In this document: positions 47,910 through 56,148 of the stretch, piece by piece
Layout of the letters: each line of letters opens with the position of its first letter
How positions within the stretch are numbered: position 1 is the stretch's first letter
From: Bacteroides sp. Marseille-P3684
GTDB taxonomy: Bacteria > Bacteroidota > Bacteroidia > Bacteroidales > Bacteroidaceae
Assembly (NCBI RefSeq): GCF_900291465.1
Contig: NZ_LT985808.1
Location: 1,417,908 to 1,481,907 of the forward strand
Reading direction: 5' to 3'
DNA length: 64,000 nucleotides
Notes under the pieces: model-generated
What the model was told of the DNA's origin: nothing
Databases searched by the model: none
Seen by the model: only the letters and a program-made list of their open reading frames with translations
Translations under genes and position numbers: made by a program

Positions 47910-49184
47910 TTAATTTAAGGTAATATAGATTGTCTTTCCATCCAGTTTCATTTCACAGGGTACCCCTACTTCTGAATTCAGATAAAACAGCAGATTGTCT
48001 CCAAACTGTGCCGCATTCATTGGCAGACCGTCTGCATCCTTTGATGGTATTTTGATATCATCAAAAATCATAGCCTCGGGCACCAAACCCCGTAAATGGA
48101 ATCGTCCATCTTGAGCATTGGCACGTACCCAGCGTCTGATCAGACTGGAAAGAATATATTTCTGTGGTCCCACCTGCGAATTCAGGTCTAATTTGGATTG
48201 CGGTCCTTTGGCTATGTGCAGGACAACAGATGTTCCGTCTCCGATTGTGCGAGCGAAGTTCAGGGCTATATCATCAAGAAAGCCTTTTAGCTGTCCTTCT
48301 ACGGCATATACACACAGCCGGTCCAACTCTGTTGTACGAAACCGGTTAGTCCATTCCTGACGTGATGCCAGGATATTTCCAGACGCTGTTTCATAGGCTT
48401 TCATATTCAGTGAAACGCGACTGCCTTCTGTGGAAGATATATCCTTCTGGATGTCTACAATCACATAGACGTCCGCATCTGAATTCATCAGCAGACTCTT
48501 TTCATCGGAATCCGCAGTATTGGCATTAAAATCCATGCTGCGCCACATTGCATTCAGTCTGCCTTCAAAGTCAACCGTGGTTACTCCCAGCTGGTTAAAT
48601 CCATCTTGAACTTTTGACACTGCCATACGACGGTCAAAATCATTTTGAAGGATAGACTGATAGGATTCATCCTCTTTCTTATAGGGAACGACCATGATGC
48701 TTGGCAGCCCGATTTCCTTCTTTGTGTCTTCCATCGTCACTTCCGACAAAGGATTATCCATTAACTTTTCAAATACCAAGTCTTTTACAAGCGCTTTGAT
48801 CAGGATACTGACTTCAACCTGAGCTTTATATTGTTTGGTATCTGACAGTTTCTCCGGTTCACTCAGTGTCTTGGACGATCTGACAAACATGGTATAACGA
48901 TTGTCTAAGAACTTGTCTACATAGTATTGGTTATTCCTTTGGATCAGCGGCTTATTGTTATTATAGCCACTGATTCCCCGGTAGAACAATGTGTAGAATG
49001 CAGATTTTATTGCATTAGGAACAGCTTCTTTCTTTTTGTCACTTACTCCAAGTGATTGTAAGGTCAGCACCTCGTCTGAGGAGCTGACCAATGTTGCTGA
49101 AGTCGAATATTCTGTTTGTCCCCATGATGAAACTGCAAATAGTGCAAGCATCACCAAGATAACTCCCAACTTCTTCATAATCAT
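47910..49184 (-). CDS. Exported DUF6175 family protein
   Basis: A 424-residue protein with a signal peptide (MIMKKLGVILVMLALFAVSSWGQ). The domain of about 30-280 looks like the exported proteins grouped under DUF6175 (LQSLGVSDKKKEAVPNAIKSAFYTLFYRGISGYN, IMVVPYKKEDESYQ, DADVYVIVDIQKD). The remainder (about 290-424) is alpha/beta, ending in MKLDGKTIYITLN. The function is unknown. Its ATG shares one base with the stop codon of the upstream CsgG-like gene (TAATG), so both are made together. Periplasmic location is likely. Confidence 0.72.
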   Translation of the reverse strand: MIMKKLGVILVMLALFAVSSWGQTEYSTSATLVSSSDEVLTLQSLGVSDKKKEAVPNAIKSAFYTLFYRGISGYNNNKPLIQRNNQYYVDKFLDNRYTMFVRSSKTLSEPEKLSDTKQYKAQVEVSILIKALVKDLVFEKLMDNPLSEVTMEDTKKEIGLPSIMVVPYKKEDESYQSILQNDFDRRMAVSKVQDGFNQLGVTTVDFEGRLNAMWRSMDFNANTADSDEKSLLMNSDADVYVIVDIQKDISSTEGSRVSLNMKAYETASGNILASRQEWTNRFRTTELDRLCVYAVEGQLKGFLDDIALNFARTIGDGTSVVLHIAKGPQSKLDLNSQVGPQKYILSSLIRRWVRANAQDGRFHLRGLVPEAMIFDDIKIPSKDADGLPMNAAQFGDNLLFYLNSEVGVPCEMKLDGKTIYITLN

Positions 49185-50062
49185 TAGAACAGACTTTTGG
49201 TGAATGAGTCGATCACAGTCCCTTTCCTGGAAATGACAATCAGTTTCTGTCCTTTCTGGAAAGCTTCCTGAATTTCTTTACCACCTTTTGTAACTTTGCA
49301 CAGGGTGCGCTGTGCACTGACTACCTCCTTTGCACTTAAGGCTCCGATTTCTGTACGACCGATTTCTCCGGCGATGTCGGTTTCCAGGAATACATTAAAA
49401 CGCTGACCGTCTGTTACTCCTTGTGCATTTCCCAAGTCAATGTAAACAGTCTGAGCTTTATCCTTTTTTACAGTCTCTACCTTTAAGATCAAGCCTTCTA
49501 TTGGAAAAGTTTCGTTCACAAAATTGTCCATGCTGTTTTTTGCATAGTCACAAGTCTTGGCTATGGCTTCATTACGGGTATCCCCTCTGCTTCCTGTAAA
49601 TCCTGAATGGTCAAAAGTCTGAGTGGTTTTCAAGGTTCCTGTTGCAGCATCAATCACTTTTATGGTCCAGTGTATGCTTCCCTTGTAGTACAGTTTATTG
49701 TCACTGTCTCTCTGCTCTGTAGCTGTCATCGTTGCTATAGTGCCCGTAATGATATAATCGGCTCCCAATGTTCGCATTTCTGAAGTACGTGCAGTCATGT
49801 CTCCCATGGCGCTTTCGCTTTTGCGGCGTTCAGCTTCGTCTTTCAATTCTGCATGCGAAGCCACATCTATGACTTGTAAACGCTGTGTCTCCTGAATGCC
49901 TTCTATTACTTTCCCTCTTAAAGTCTCTATTAAGGCCTTGTTTGCATTCGAAGGAGCGTCAAAATAGTCAACAAAAACTACGGGCTTTTCTTTTACTTGT
50001 CCATACATTGTGAAGAATCCTAATAACCAGGATAATGTGAGCATTAATGTTTTTAATTTCAT
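49184..50062 (-). CDS. Exported CsgG/LpoB-like protein, first gene of the zinc-ribbon operon
   Basis: A 292-residue protein with a signal peptide (MKLKTLMLTLSWLLGFFTMYGQ). The fold resembles CsgG/FlgO-like domains: VVFVDYFDAPSN, QETQRLQVIDVASHAEL, MRTLGADYIITGTIATMTAT and SIHWTIKVIDAATGTLKTTQTFDHSG. The C-terminal 90 residues form a small beta domain (VYIDLGNAQGVTDGQRFNVF) like those in FlgT/penicillin-binding-protein activators. No lipobox is seen. It probably works in the periplasm with the DUF6175 protein. It begins the operon; the 356 bp upstream are A+T-rich with no clear -7 box. Confidence 0.7.
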   Translation of the reverse strand: MKLKTLMLTLSWLLGFFTMYGQVKEKPVVFVDYFDAPSNANKALIETLRGKVIEGIQETQRLQVIDVASHAELKDEAERRKSESAMGDMTARTSEMRTLGADYIITGTIATMTATEQRDSDNKLYYKGSIHWTIKVIDAATGTLKTTQTFDHSGFTGSRGDTRNEAIAKTCDYAKNSMDNFVNETFPIEGLILKVETVKKDKAQTVYIDLGNAQGVTDGQRFNVFLETDIAGEIGRTEIGALSAKEVVSAQRTLCKVTKGGKEIQEAFQKGQKLIVISRKGTVIDSFTKSLF

Positions 50063-50418
50063 GGCTTTATGTTTTTTAGTTTAATGTTTGTATAATTTGA
50101 TGGATTTATCTCGTTTTAATATGAGAGTTTATCAGCTGTTTAATAGTTTTTTATATCTCTAAGTTTACTCTCTTATTCCTACCTAAAGGGTTGATAAAAG
50201 AGATATTATATTGGTTTAACTGATAAACAGTGGCAAGTTTATAGAAAAATTTTTATATTACAAAGACCATAAGCAAAAACATTCGCTTCGCTCCATCTTT
50301 CCTATTATTTTTTGTTTTGTTAAGATAGTTATTAATGGTCTAAGTCTATTCCCTACTTTGTTTATAGGAGAATCGTTGATTATTATTACTGTATATGGAA
50401 AGTGTCGGCTGACAACGG
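50063..50418. other. A+T-rich intergenic region
   Basis: No gene is seen. It should contain the promoter of the zinc-ribbon operon on the minus strand, but I could not find a clear TAnnTTTG. Near 50440-50460 (within the dinD tail) the sequence GAGGGTGTATCAAAAAG resembles ends of IS1182-type insertion sequences. Confidence 0.35.
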
Positions 50419-51393
50419 CTAACAATGGGACTCATTTAGAAGAGGGTGTATCAAAAAGCGCCCCTTCTTTTTTATGCACAAATAAGATGTGTCATTTTCT
50501 TCCTTTAACCCGATTACAATTCTTACAAAGCATTTTCTACTCCTTTCCTTTTTTAGACGATTTCTTTGTGTTTGCTTCTTGGTCAGTGATTTTTCCTCAG
50601 ACTTCAATCGTCGTTCTACCTTCTTCACATCCTCTCCAGCAGGCAATTGCTCTGGAACAATTCCACGCTGTAGCAACATATTTCTCACGGCTGTATTGTT
50701 GTCCACGTGTTCACGAGTGATTGGTTCTTGTCCGTGCAAATCTTTTTGTTGTACGTTCACGGAAGTCATTTCTGCAGCAAAATCCTTGGCTTTGATGCTG
50801 ATTGTCGGAAGAAAATCAGCCAAAGGTCGATTGTCGGGAGCACCTAATTTACGTTTTAATAATGCAGTGTCCAAATGGAATAAAGCCTTGTCGCCTTTGG
50901 AACGAATGATGCCGAATCCTTTGCTGTCTACCCCGCGTTCATATAGGATGCCCGACAAACGGTTTTCTGTTTCTGCCAATTGGTTACGTGCCATAACGCG
51001 TTCATACTCCAATATTCGTTTCTGTACAAGTTCTGCCCGGCGTGTCTGCACTGCAAAATAGTTTTGTGCGAATGCTACTTGTGGTTTGCGCGGGTCTCCA
51101 TTTTGGGCCACAAGGTAGCAGGCGTAGCGCGTCAGCATATAGTCATTTATCTCACGTTGAGCACCTTTCGCTAAGTCTATCATTTTGCTGACGTCAGCAA
51201 AATGATACGCAGCTTCTTGTCCTGCATTCCCACATGCAGTTTTTGCTTTCTCTATGATATTCTCAAAGTTACGCCATTGGGCATAGCCCAATAGAGTAGA
51301 GAGTTCTCTTGCGCTCCAGCATTCCACACCCTTATATTCGTTTGCGATGGATTCAAACTGGCGGAACAGTTCTATGATTTCTTCGGCTTTCAT
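50419..51393 (-). CDS. dinD: DNA-damage-inducible protein D homologue with altered C-terminus
   Basis: A 324-residue DinD protein: [29 protein letters not shown] (about 23-50), [48 protein letters not shown] and [23 protein letters not shown] are all typical. The biochemical role is unknown; dinD and rhuM genes are often carried inside type I restriction loci. After about residue 275 the sequence turns basic and then foreign ([16 protein letters not shown]...). With one more A in the A6 run at about 50550-50555 the frame would end KKGKE-stop, so the last 45 residues are probably a frameshift read-through into IS-like sequence. It overlaps rhuM by 4 bp. Confidence 0.82.
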   Translation of the reverse strand: MKAEEIIELFRQFESIANEYKGVECWSARELSTLLGYAQWRNFENIIEKAKTACGNAGQEAAYHFADVSKMIDLAKGAQREINDYMLTRYACYLVAQNGDPRKPQVAFAQNYFAVQTRRAELVQKRILEYERVMARNQLAETENRLSGILYERGVDSKGFGIIRSKGDKALFHLDTALLKRKLGAPDNRPLADFLPTISIKAKDFAAEMTSVNVQQKDLHGQEPITREHVDNNTAVRNMLLQRGIVPEQLPAGEDVKKVERRLKSEEKSLTKKQTQRNRLKKERSRKCFVRIVIGLKEENDTSYLCIKKKGRFLIHPLLNESHC

Positions 51394-52340
51394 TGCTTCT
51401 TGATTTTGCGGATTAATATTCTTGTATATTGAGACTTTAGGCTTTCGTTAATCCTTAATACATTACACCTGTCAGCTATGCGCTTCGTACCGTCCTGATT
51501 GTAAAGGATACCATTTCCTGCCATGAACCACAGGAAGAGCGTGGCAGCAATGCGCTTGTTGCCATCGCTGAACGAATGATTCTTTGTGACCAGATAAAGC
51601 AACATGGCAGCTTTCTCCTCCACGGACGGATAGAGGTCTTGCCCACCGAAAGTCTGATAAATCTGACCGATGGAGCTTTTAAACGAATCGTCTTTCTCAT
51701 GGGCAAACCATTTGCTTCCGCCAAACTTCGCCTTCAACTCTTCAATGGCTTGCATAGCTCCCTCGTAGGTCGCATGAAACCTTGCTTCGTTGGTTGTTTG
51801 TTCCACAGCCAGTTGCTGGTAATCGTACTTATCCAAGGTATCAAGGGCATAGGCATAGTCGGAAACCACCTCTACCAAATTGAGCGCATCATCAGAAGTC
51901 AATGCTTCTTGTGCTTTGACTGTTCTGCCCAAGACAGCTACCAATTGCTTCAGTTCCGTATAGCGTTGTTCCGTCAAGGCCTTATTGACGGCATAGCCTT
52001 TCACCAGATACTCTTTCAGTACCTTGTTGGCCAAAATGCGGAATTGTGTGCCACGCTGGCTTTTTACACGATAGCCTACCGAAATAATGACATCCAAGGA
52101 ATAAAAGGCAACAGGTTGTTTTACCCCATCAACACGCAAAAAATGCGTGTTGTTAGCTTTTTCCAATTCACATTCGGAAAAGACATTATTAACGTGCTTT
52201 CGTATAGTCTTTTCATCCCGATCAAACAAAGTGGCCATCTGGTTAGCCGAGAGCCATACCGTATCGTTTTCCAATTTTACGTTGATGGATGTTTGTCCAT
52301 CAGCAATGCTGTAAATTACAATCTTGTCATTCAAGTCCAT
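51390..52340 (-). CDS. rhuM: RhuM family protein with C-terminal Fic/Doc domain
   Basis: A 316-residue protein with the RhuM N-terminal domain (about 1-130; [56 protein letters not shown]) and a Fic/Doc-type domain at the end, motif HSFSDGNKR with His255. Such RhuM-Fic fusions usually sit next to hsdM in type I restriction loci; here its ATG overlaps the hsdM remnant stop by 14 bp. The last 35 residues ([16 protein letters not shown]...) do not look like the usual end, so the C-terminus may have a small deletion or frameshift. Activity is uncertain. Confidence 0.82.
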   Translation of the reverse strand: MDLNDKIVIYSIADGQTSINVKLENDTVWLSANQMATLFDRDEKTIRKHVNNVFSECELEKANNTHFLRVDGVKQPVAFYSLDVIISVGYRVKSQRGTQFRILANKVLKEYLVKGYAVNKALTEQRYTELKQLVAVLGRTVKAQEALTSDDALNLVEVVSDYAYALDTLDKYDYQQLAVEQTTNEARFHATYEGAMQAIEELKAKFGGSKWFAHEKDDSFKSSIGQIYQTFGGQDLYPSVEEKAAMLLYLVTKNHSFSDGNKRIAATLFLWFMAGNGILYNQDGTKRIADRCNVLRINESLKSQYTRILIRKIKKQ

Positions 52341-52540
52341 ATCCTAATTCTTTAAACAGGTTCAACAACTCTTTTTTGATCTCTTCTTCTTGCCGGAGCA
52401 GTTCACGCATCTCGCCTTGCAGCCGTTTCATCTGGGTATCGAAATCGATGCCTTCGTCTCGGTTCTTGAACTCGATGTACTTGCTAGGCACAAGCGATTA
52501 ACCTTTCACTTCGATTTCTTCCAACAAGTGTTTCTATGTC
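52327..52540 (-). pseudogene. hsdM: 3' scrap of a type I restriction methylase gene (hsdM)
   Basis: About 70 codons ending at TGA 52327-52329 encode LLEEIEVKG, an in-frame TAA, then [53 protein letters not shown]. This is the unmistakable C-terminal end of HsdM. The upstream 1.4 kb or so is replaced by the decayed IS21-type gene, and the stop (TAA in place of the usual Tyr codon) confirms loss of function. Confidence 0.85.
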
Positions 52541-53301
52541 GTGAAGGTTCGCCCATAGAAGAAATTCTTTTTCTCGTATTTCACGACATTCTCAATCTTA
52601 CCCTTCGATTCCGGATCTGCCTTCCGGCAAAATACCGGTTGGAAATTCTGTTCCTTGACAAATGTATGGAATGCTTTTGTCAGGATGTAGTCTCCCAGGT
52701 CCTCACGATGGGTGAAAATCTTGTCCTGGTCATAGATGATTTTCCTCGGTTTGCCTTGCCAGAACTGAAAGGCAGGTTCATGTGTAAAGAAATAGATTTT
52801 GATGCTTATGCCATTTTCCTTCCTCATCCACGCTTCTCCAAAATCAACCTGGGCTTCCTGTCCATATGGGGTGTCAGGCAGCTTCTCGTAGATGCGCTTG
52901 GATGGAGTAACCTTAGGTATATCGTATTTCTTCCGGACTTTGCAGACAACATTATAGATAGTCTTGTTGGATTCCGAAGGCATTGACGGGCCATATTCCT
53001 TAATCCAGTCACCGACTTGTGCTGCTGAGAGTCCGGGATGTTTACAAAGAGTTTCCTTCACATAGGACTCATATTTTCCCTGCTTTTCCGGACGGTTTCC
53101 TCCGGAGGACAGACGGGACAGCAATTCCGATTCCGACATCTTGCAATATCGGATGACGGAGCTTCTGTGTACTCTCGGTAGCCGGGCTATTTGCGATTTC
53201 TTGAACCGCTTGGATAGCAAATGATGAATTTTATACCACATTGTAATTCTTTTATTTTCATCGTACTTCATACTTTTGTTATTGAGTTTTATAGGTGCCA
53301 T
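52534..53301 (-). pseudogene. istA: Truncated IS21-family transposase (IstA)
   Basis: The 255-codon frame starts like IstA (helix-turn-helix with HHLLSKRFKKSQIARLPRVHRSSVIRYCK; KYDIPKVTPSKRIYEKLPDTPYGQEAQVDFGEAWM with a catalytic-core Asp). Compared with full IstA, about 30 residues are missing after IKIYFFT, and the protein stops at NFFYGRTFTT, roughly half the normal length of about 500. No istB follows. The 3' side runs straight into the hsdM scrap, so this element both interrupted the restriction locus and later decayed. Confidence 0.85.
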
Positions 53302-53411
53302 AAAGACAGTATATACGTTGCATTTAGTTCTCTTTTTTCAGTAGCCACTAATTCCATTAACGGCTGTACCTCCTCATAGGACCGGATGCATTCTGATATC
53401 TGTTTGTTCAT
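53289..53411 (-). CDS. 40-residue ORF overlapping the istA start
   Basis: MNKQISECIRSYEEVQPLME and a further 20 residues, ending at TAA 53289-53291. It overlaps the first codons of istA by 13 bp. A good -7 box lies at 53444-53451. The coupling and the ordinary amino-acid makeup suggest a real small gene of the element; an alternative ATG is at 53417. No family is recognised. Confidence 0.45.
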   Translation of the reverse strand: MNKQISECIRSYEEVQPLMELVATEKRELNATYILSLWHL

Positions 53412-53443
53412 AATCATATATCGGTCCCTATGCGAGTTCTGTG

Positions 53444-53451
53444 CAAAGATA
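53444..53451 (-). promoter_or_regulatory. Promoter -7 box upstream of the small ORF and istA
   Basis: TATCTTTG on the minus strand matches TAnnTTTG, about 30 bp before the 40-residue ORF. Confidence 0.5.
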
Positions 53452-53495
53452 ATTATTTTATATTTTATTTATATATAAAAAGACTATTTTCTATA

Positions 53496-53735
53496 ATGGG
53501 GCGAAATTCTAATTCCTTTGTATATGCTGAAATGGCAATAGTACAGGATGAAAAAATTCGTGAACACCGCTTTTATCATGGCGATTCTGTAATATATAAC
53601 GAATCCGATGTGGAACTTACAGACCCTATACGATTCTCCCGCTCCTCCAAAGGAGAATCGTGCGGTTTTATGATGAATGGGAAGATTTACATCGACTCGA
53701 GGATTGTCACAGCCGAGGCGCCCATCCATGAATAG
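53496..53735 (+). CDS. Doubtful small ORF, 79 residues
   Basis: MGRNSNSFVYAEMAIVQDEK... to TAG 53733-53735. There is no recognisable motif. An inverted repeat (CGATTCTCC at 53631 with GGAGAATCG at 53652) lies inside it, which is more typical of non-coding or mobile-element DNA. It is listed because nothing else explains the stretch. Confidence 0.25.
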   Translation: MGRNSNSFVYAEMAIVQDEKIREHRFYHGDSVIYNESDVELTDPIRFSRSSKGESCGFMMNGKIYIDSRIVTAEAPIHE

Positions 53736-53930
53736 CCAACGACAAAATAAGGGGACATAGAAAAAAGAAATCAGCAAATGATACCGCACTACCGGAGCAA
53801 AATGCTCTTTCAAAGGTCTCCGTCATATCATTTGCTGACAGCGCAAATATACGAAAAATCTTGGTAGTATAGTTCCTAAATATGAATTTATTGAAAAACC
53901 ATTTGGAGATACTTTTATTACAGATTTGGG

Positions 53931-53972
53931 CAATGTAATAGATAATTTGGGTAATGTAATAGATAATTTGTG
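53931..53972. repeat. Two 21-bp tandem repeats beside the tRNA terminator
   Basis: Units 53931-53951 and 53952-53972 share AATGTAATAGATAATTTG. They lie between the restriction-locus remnants and tRNA-Phe. Confidence 0.6.
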
Positions 53973-54004
53973 CCCCCCAATTCGGAACCCTTGGAACAAA
54001 AGAA

Positions 54005-54042
54005 AAACGCTAACCATCTTATATCCTAAGCGATTAGCGTTT
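54005..54042 (-). terminator. Terminator downstream of tRNA-Phe
   Basis: AAACGCTAA (54005-54013) pairs with TTAGCGTTT (54034-54042). On the minus strand the stem is followed by TTTTCT, just after the tRNA 3' end. Confidence 0.7.
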
Positions 54043-54052
54043 CTTTTAAAGT

Positions 54053-54124
54053 GGTGCCACCAGGAATCGAACCGGGGACACAAGGATTTTCAGTCCTTTG
54101 CTCTACCAACTGAGCTATGGCACC
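54053..54124 (-). tRNA. tRNA-Phe (anticodon GAA)
   Basis: A 72-nt gene on the minus strand. The acceptor stem is GGTGCCA/TGGCACC. The D arm (GCTC..GAGC), anticodon stem AAGGA/TCCTT with loop CTGAAAA, and T arm with TTCGATT are all present. CCA is not encoded. It has its own -33/-7 promoter and a terminator. Its 3' side faces the decayed restriction/IS region. Confidence 0.95.
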
Positions 54125-54141
54125 GTTTTGTTTTGCGTGTG

Positions 54142-54171
54142 CAAAGGTAGAGAAAATATTTTATCATGCAA
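54142..54171 (-). promoter_or_regulatory. Promoter of tRNA-Phe
   Basis: On the minus strand TTG (54169-54171), 19 bp, then TACCTTTG (54142-54149): a full Bacteroidetes -33/-7 promoter, 18-25 bp from the tRNA 5' end. Confidence 0.75.
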
Positions 54172-54219
54172 TAGGAATGGGCACTTTTTTGCAGAAAAAC
54201 GCGAAAAAAGTGGAAAAGG

Positions 54220-54270
54220 CTAAAGCCTCCTTCCCGGAATGAACACATTCAGGCGGGAAAGAGGCTTTAG
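54220..54270 (-). terminator. Terminator of the sppA-lpxK-PNP-thiL operon
   Basis: CTAAAGCCTC...TTCCCG pairs with CGGGAA...GAGGCTTTAG, a stem of about 18 bp with small bulges, followed on the minus strand by CCTTTTCCACTTTTTT. Confidence 0.8.
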
Positions 54271-54288
54271 GAAAGAGGCATGAGGGGC

Positions 54289-55329
54289 CTAAGATTCGCG
54301 CAGCGGATTCCAACCCTGTGCCTTGAGTTCGAATTCCTGACCGTCACGGGTGATGAGGGCCAGTCCCAGCTCGGGCTTGGTGATGTAACCGATGATGCGG
54401 ATGCCGTCCAGTTGGGAGACCTTCTCGTTGTCGGCCAAAGGTACGGTGAACAGCAATTCATAGTCCTCACCGCCGTTCAAGGCACACGTCGTGACATTCA
54501 TGTTCAGCTCCTCCGCCATGACTGCCGTCTGGTAGTCCAGGGGAATGCGTTCTTCGTAGATGCGGCAACCGGTATGGCTCTGGCTGCAAATGTGCATCAG
54601 CTCCGATGAAAGGCCGTCGGAAATGTCCATCATGGCAGTGGGCAGGATGTGATGTTCGGCAAGCTTGCGGATGATGTCTCCGCGTGCTTCGGGCTTCAGC
54701 TGACGTTCCAGCAGGTACTCTTTGCCTGAAAAGTCCGGATTGACCTCCTGCTGGCCTTCAAAGACCTTCTTTTCGCGTTCGAGCAGCTGAAGTCCCATGT
54801 ATGCAGCCCCCAGGTCGCCACTTACGCAGATGAGGTCCGTCTCATGGGCACCATTGCGGTAGACGATCCGGTCCTTCGGTGCATCGCCGATGCACGTGAT
54901 GCTGATGGCAAGTCCCGTGAGCGATGAGGTCGTATCGCCGCCGACGATGTCCACGTGGTGTGCGGCACAGGCGAGCTTCAGTCCGGCATAGAACTCCTCC
55001 ATGTCCTCGATGCTGAACCGTTTCGACAGGGCAAGCGACACGGTCATCTGACGCGGCGTACCGTTCATGGCATAGATGTCGGAGATGTTTACCATGGCGG
55101 ATTTGTAGCCCAGGTGCTTCAGGGGGACGTAAGTCAGGTCGAAGTGTACCCCCTCCATCAGCAGGTCGGTCGTCACCAGCACTTCACTGTCGGGGTAGGA
55201 GAGCACGGCGGCATCGTCGCCCACTCCATATCGGGTCGAAGTATTTTCCAGCTTGATGTCCTCGGTGAGGCGGCGTATCAGTCCGAACTCGCCGAGTGTG
55301 GCAATTTCTGTTCGTTGTTTCTCTTGCAT
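54289..55329 (-). CDS. thiL: Thiamine-monophosphate kinase
   Basis: ThiL phosphorylates thiamine monophosphate to the active diphosphate. The 346-residue protein shows the AIR-synthase-like fold: GEFGLIRRLTED at the start, GVGDDAAVLSYP with the paired Asp metal ligands (about 37-48), LVTTDLLMEGVHFDL, GGDTTSSLTGLAISIT, MMDISDGLSSELMHIC and ALNGGEDYELLFTVP. It is the last gene of the operon and starts 9 bp after the PNP stop. No TPP riboswitch is needed or seen at this internal position. Confidence 0.95.
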   Translation of the reverse strand: MQEKQRTEIATLGEFGLIRRLTEDIKLENTSTRYGVGDDAAVLSYPDSEVLVTTDLLMEGVHFDLTYVPLKHLGYKSAMVNISDIYAMNGTPRQMTVSLALSKRFSIEDMEEFYAGLKLACAAHHVDIVGGDTTSSLTGLAISITCIGDAPKDRIVYRNGAHETDLICVSGDLGAAYMGLQLLEREKKVFEGQQEVNPDFSGKEYLLERQLKPEARGDIIRKLAEHHILPTAMMDISDGLSSELMHICSQSHTGCRIYEERIPLDYQTAVMAEELNMNVTTCALNGGEDYELLFTVPLADNEKVSQLDGIRIIGYITKPELGLALITRDGQEFELKAQGWNPLRES

Positions 55330-55338
55330 AGTTGTATG

Positions 55339-56148
55339 TTAGGTTCGTTGAATAAGTTCGCGGATGAGGGTGGTCATGTGGGGCTGTGCGGCGTGGGCGG
55401 CTTCCTGCACTTCCTCGTGCGACACTTCCGCCACCGCATCACCCAGTCCCAGATCCGTGATGACGGAGATGCCGAACACGCGGATGCCGCAGTGGCGTGC
55501 CACGATAACTTCGGGGACGGTCGACATGCCCACGGCATCGGCTCCCAACCGGTGGAACATCCGGTACTCGGAGGGAGTTTCGAAGGTCGGTCCTTGCGTG
55601 CCGAGGTAGACACCTTCGCGCACGTCGATGTGGTGTTCGGCAGCGATGGCCCTGGCCTGACGGAGCAGTTCGCGGTCGTAGGCTTCGCTCATGTTCGGGA
55701 AACGGGGACCGTAGGGGATGTTGCGTCCGCGCAACGGATGCTCGGGAAAGAAGTTGATGTGGTCGGTGATGAGCATCAGGTCTCCCAGTCGGTGTTCCGG
55801 ATTCACGCTCCCTGCCGCATTCGACACGATCAGGGTGCGGATGCCCAGTTCACGCATGACGCGCACCGGGTAGGTCACTTCCTTCATGGAGTAGCCTTCG
55901 TAGTAATGGAAGCGACCTTGCATGGCGAGGACCTCCTTGCCGTCCAGCTTGCCGAAAAGCAGCCGTCCGTTGTGCCCTTCCACCGTGGAGACGGGGAAGT
56001 GGGGGATGTCCCGGTAGTCGATGGCTACGATGTCGGTGAGGGCGTCTGCCAGACTGCCCAGTCCTGTTCCCAGGATGATGGCTGTCCGTGGACTGAAGGG
56101 CATCCTGTCACGCAGGAAGGCGGTTGTCTCTTGAATAGGTTCCAACAT
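55339..56148 (-). CDS. punA: Purine-nucleoside phosphorylase
   Basis: A 269-residue class I (trimeric) purine nucleoside phosphorylase that splits inosine/guanosine with phosphate in purine salvage. Marks: ILGTGLGSLADAL (phosphate loop, about 28-40), MQGRFHYYEGYSM, TLIVSNAAGSVNPEHRLGDLMLITDHINF, YLGTQGPTFETPSEYRM and GADAVGMSTVPEVIVARHCGIRVFGISVITD. Its start overlaps lpxK by 41 bp, so translation is probably coupled. Confidence 0.95.
   Translation of the reverse strand: MLEPIQETTAFLRDRMPFSPRTAIILGTGLGSLADALTDIVAIDYRDIPHFPVSTVEGHNGRLLFGKLDGKEVLAMQGRFHYYEGYSMKEVTYPVRVMRELGIRTLIVSNAAGSVNPEHRLGDLMLITDHINFFPEHPLRGRNIPYGPRFPNMSEAYDRELLRQARAIAAEHHIDVREGVYLGTQGPTFETPSEYRMFHRLGADAVGMSTVPEVIVARHCGIRVFGISVITDLGLGDAVAEVSHEEVQEAAHAAQPHMTTLIRELIQRT

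Noticed and set aside
53823..54083. 86-codon minus-strand ORF next to tRNA-Phe
   Set aside because: It overlaps the tRNA gene and its terminator.
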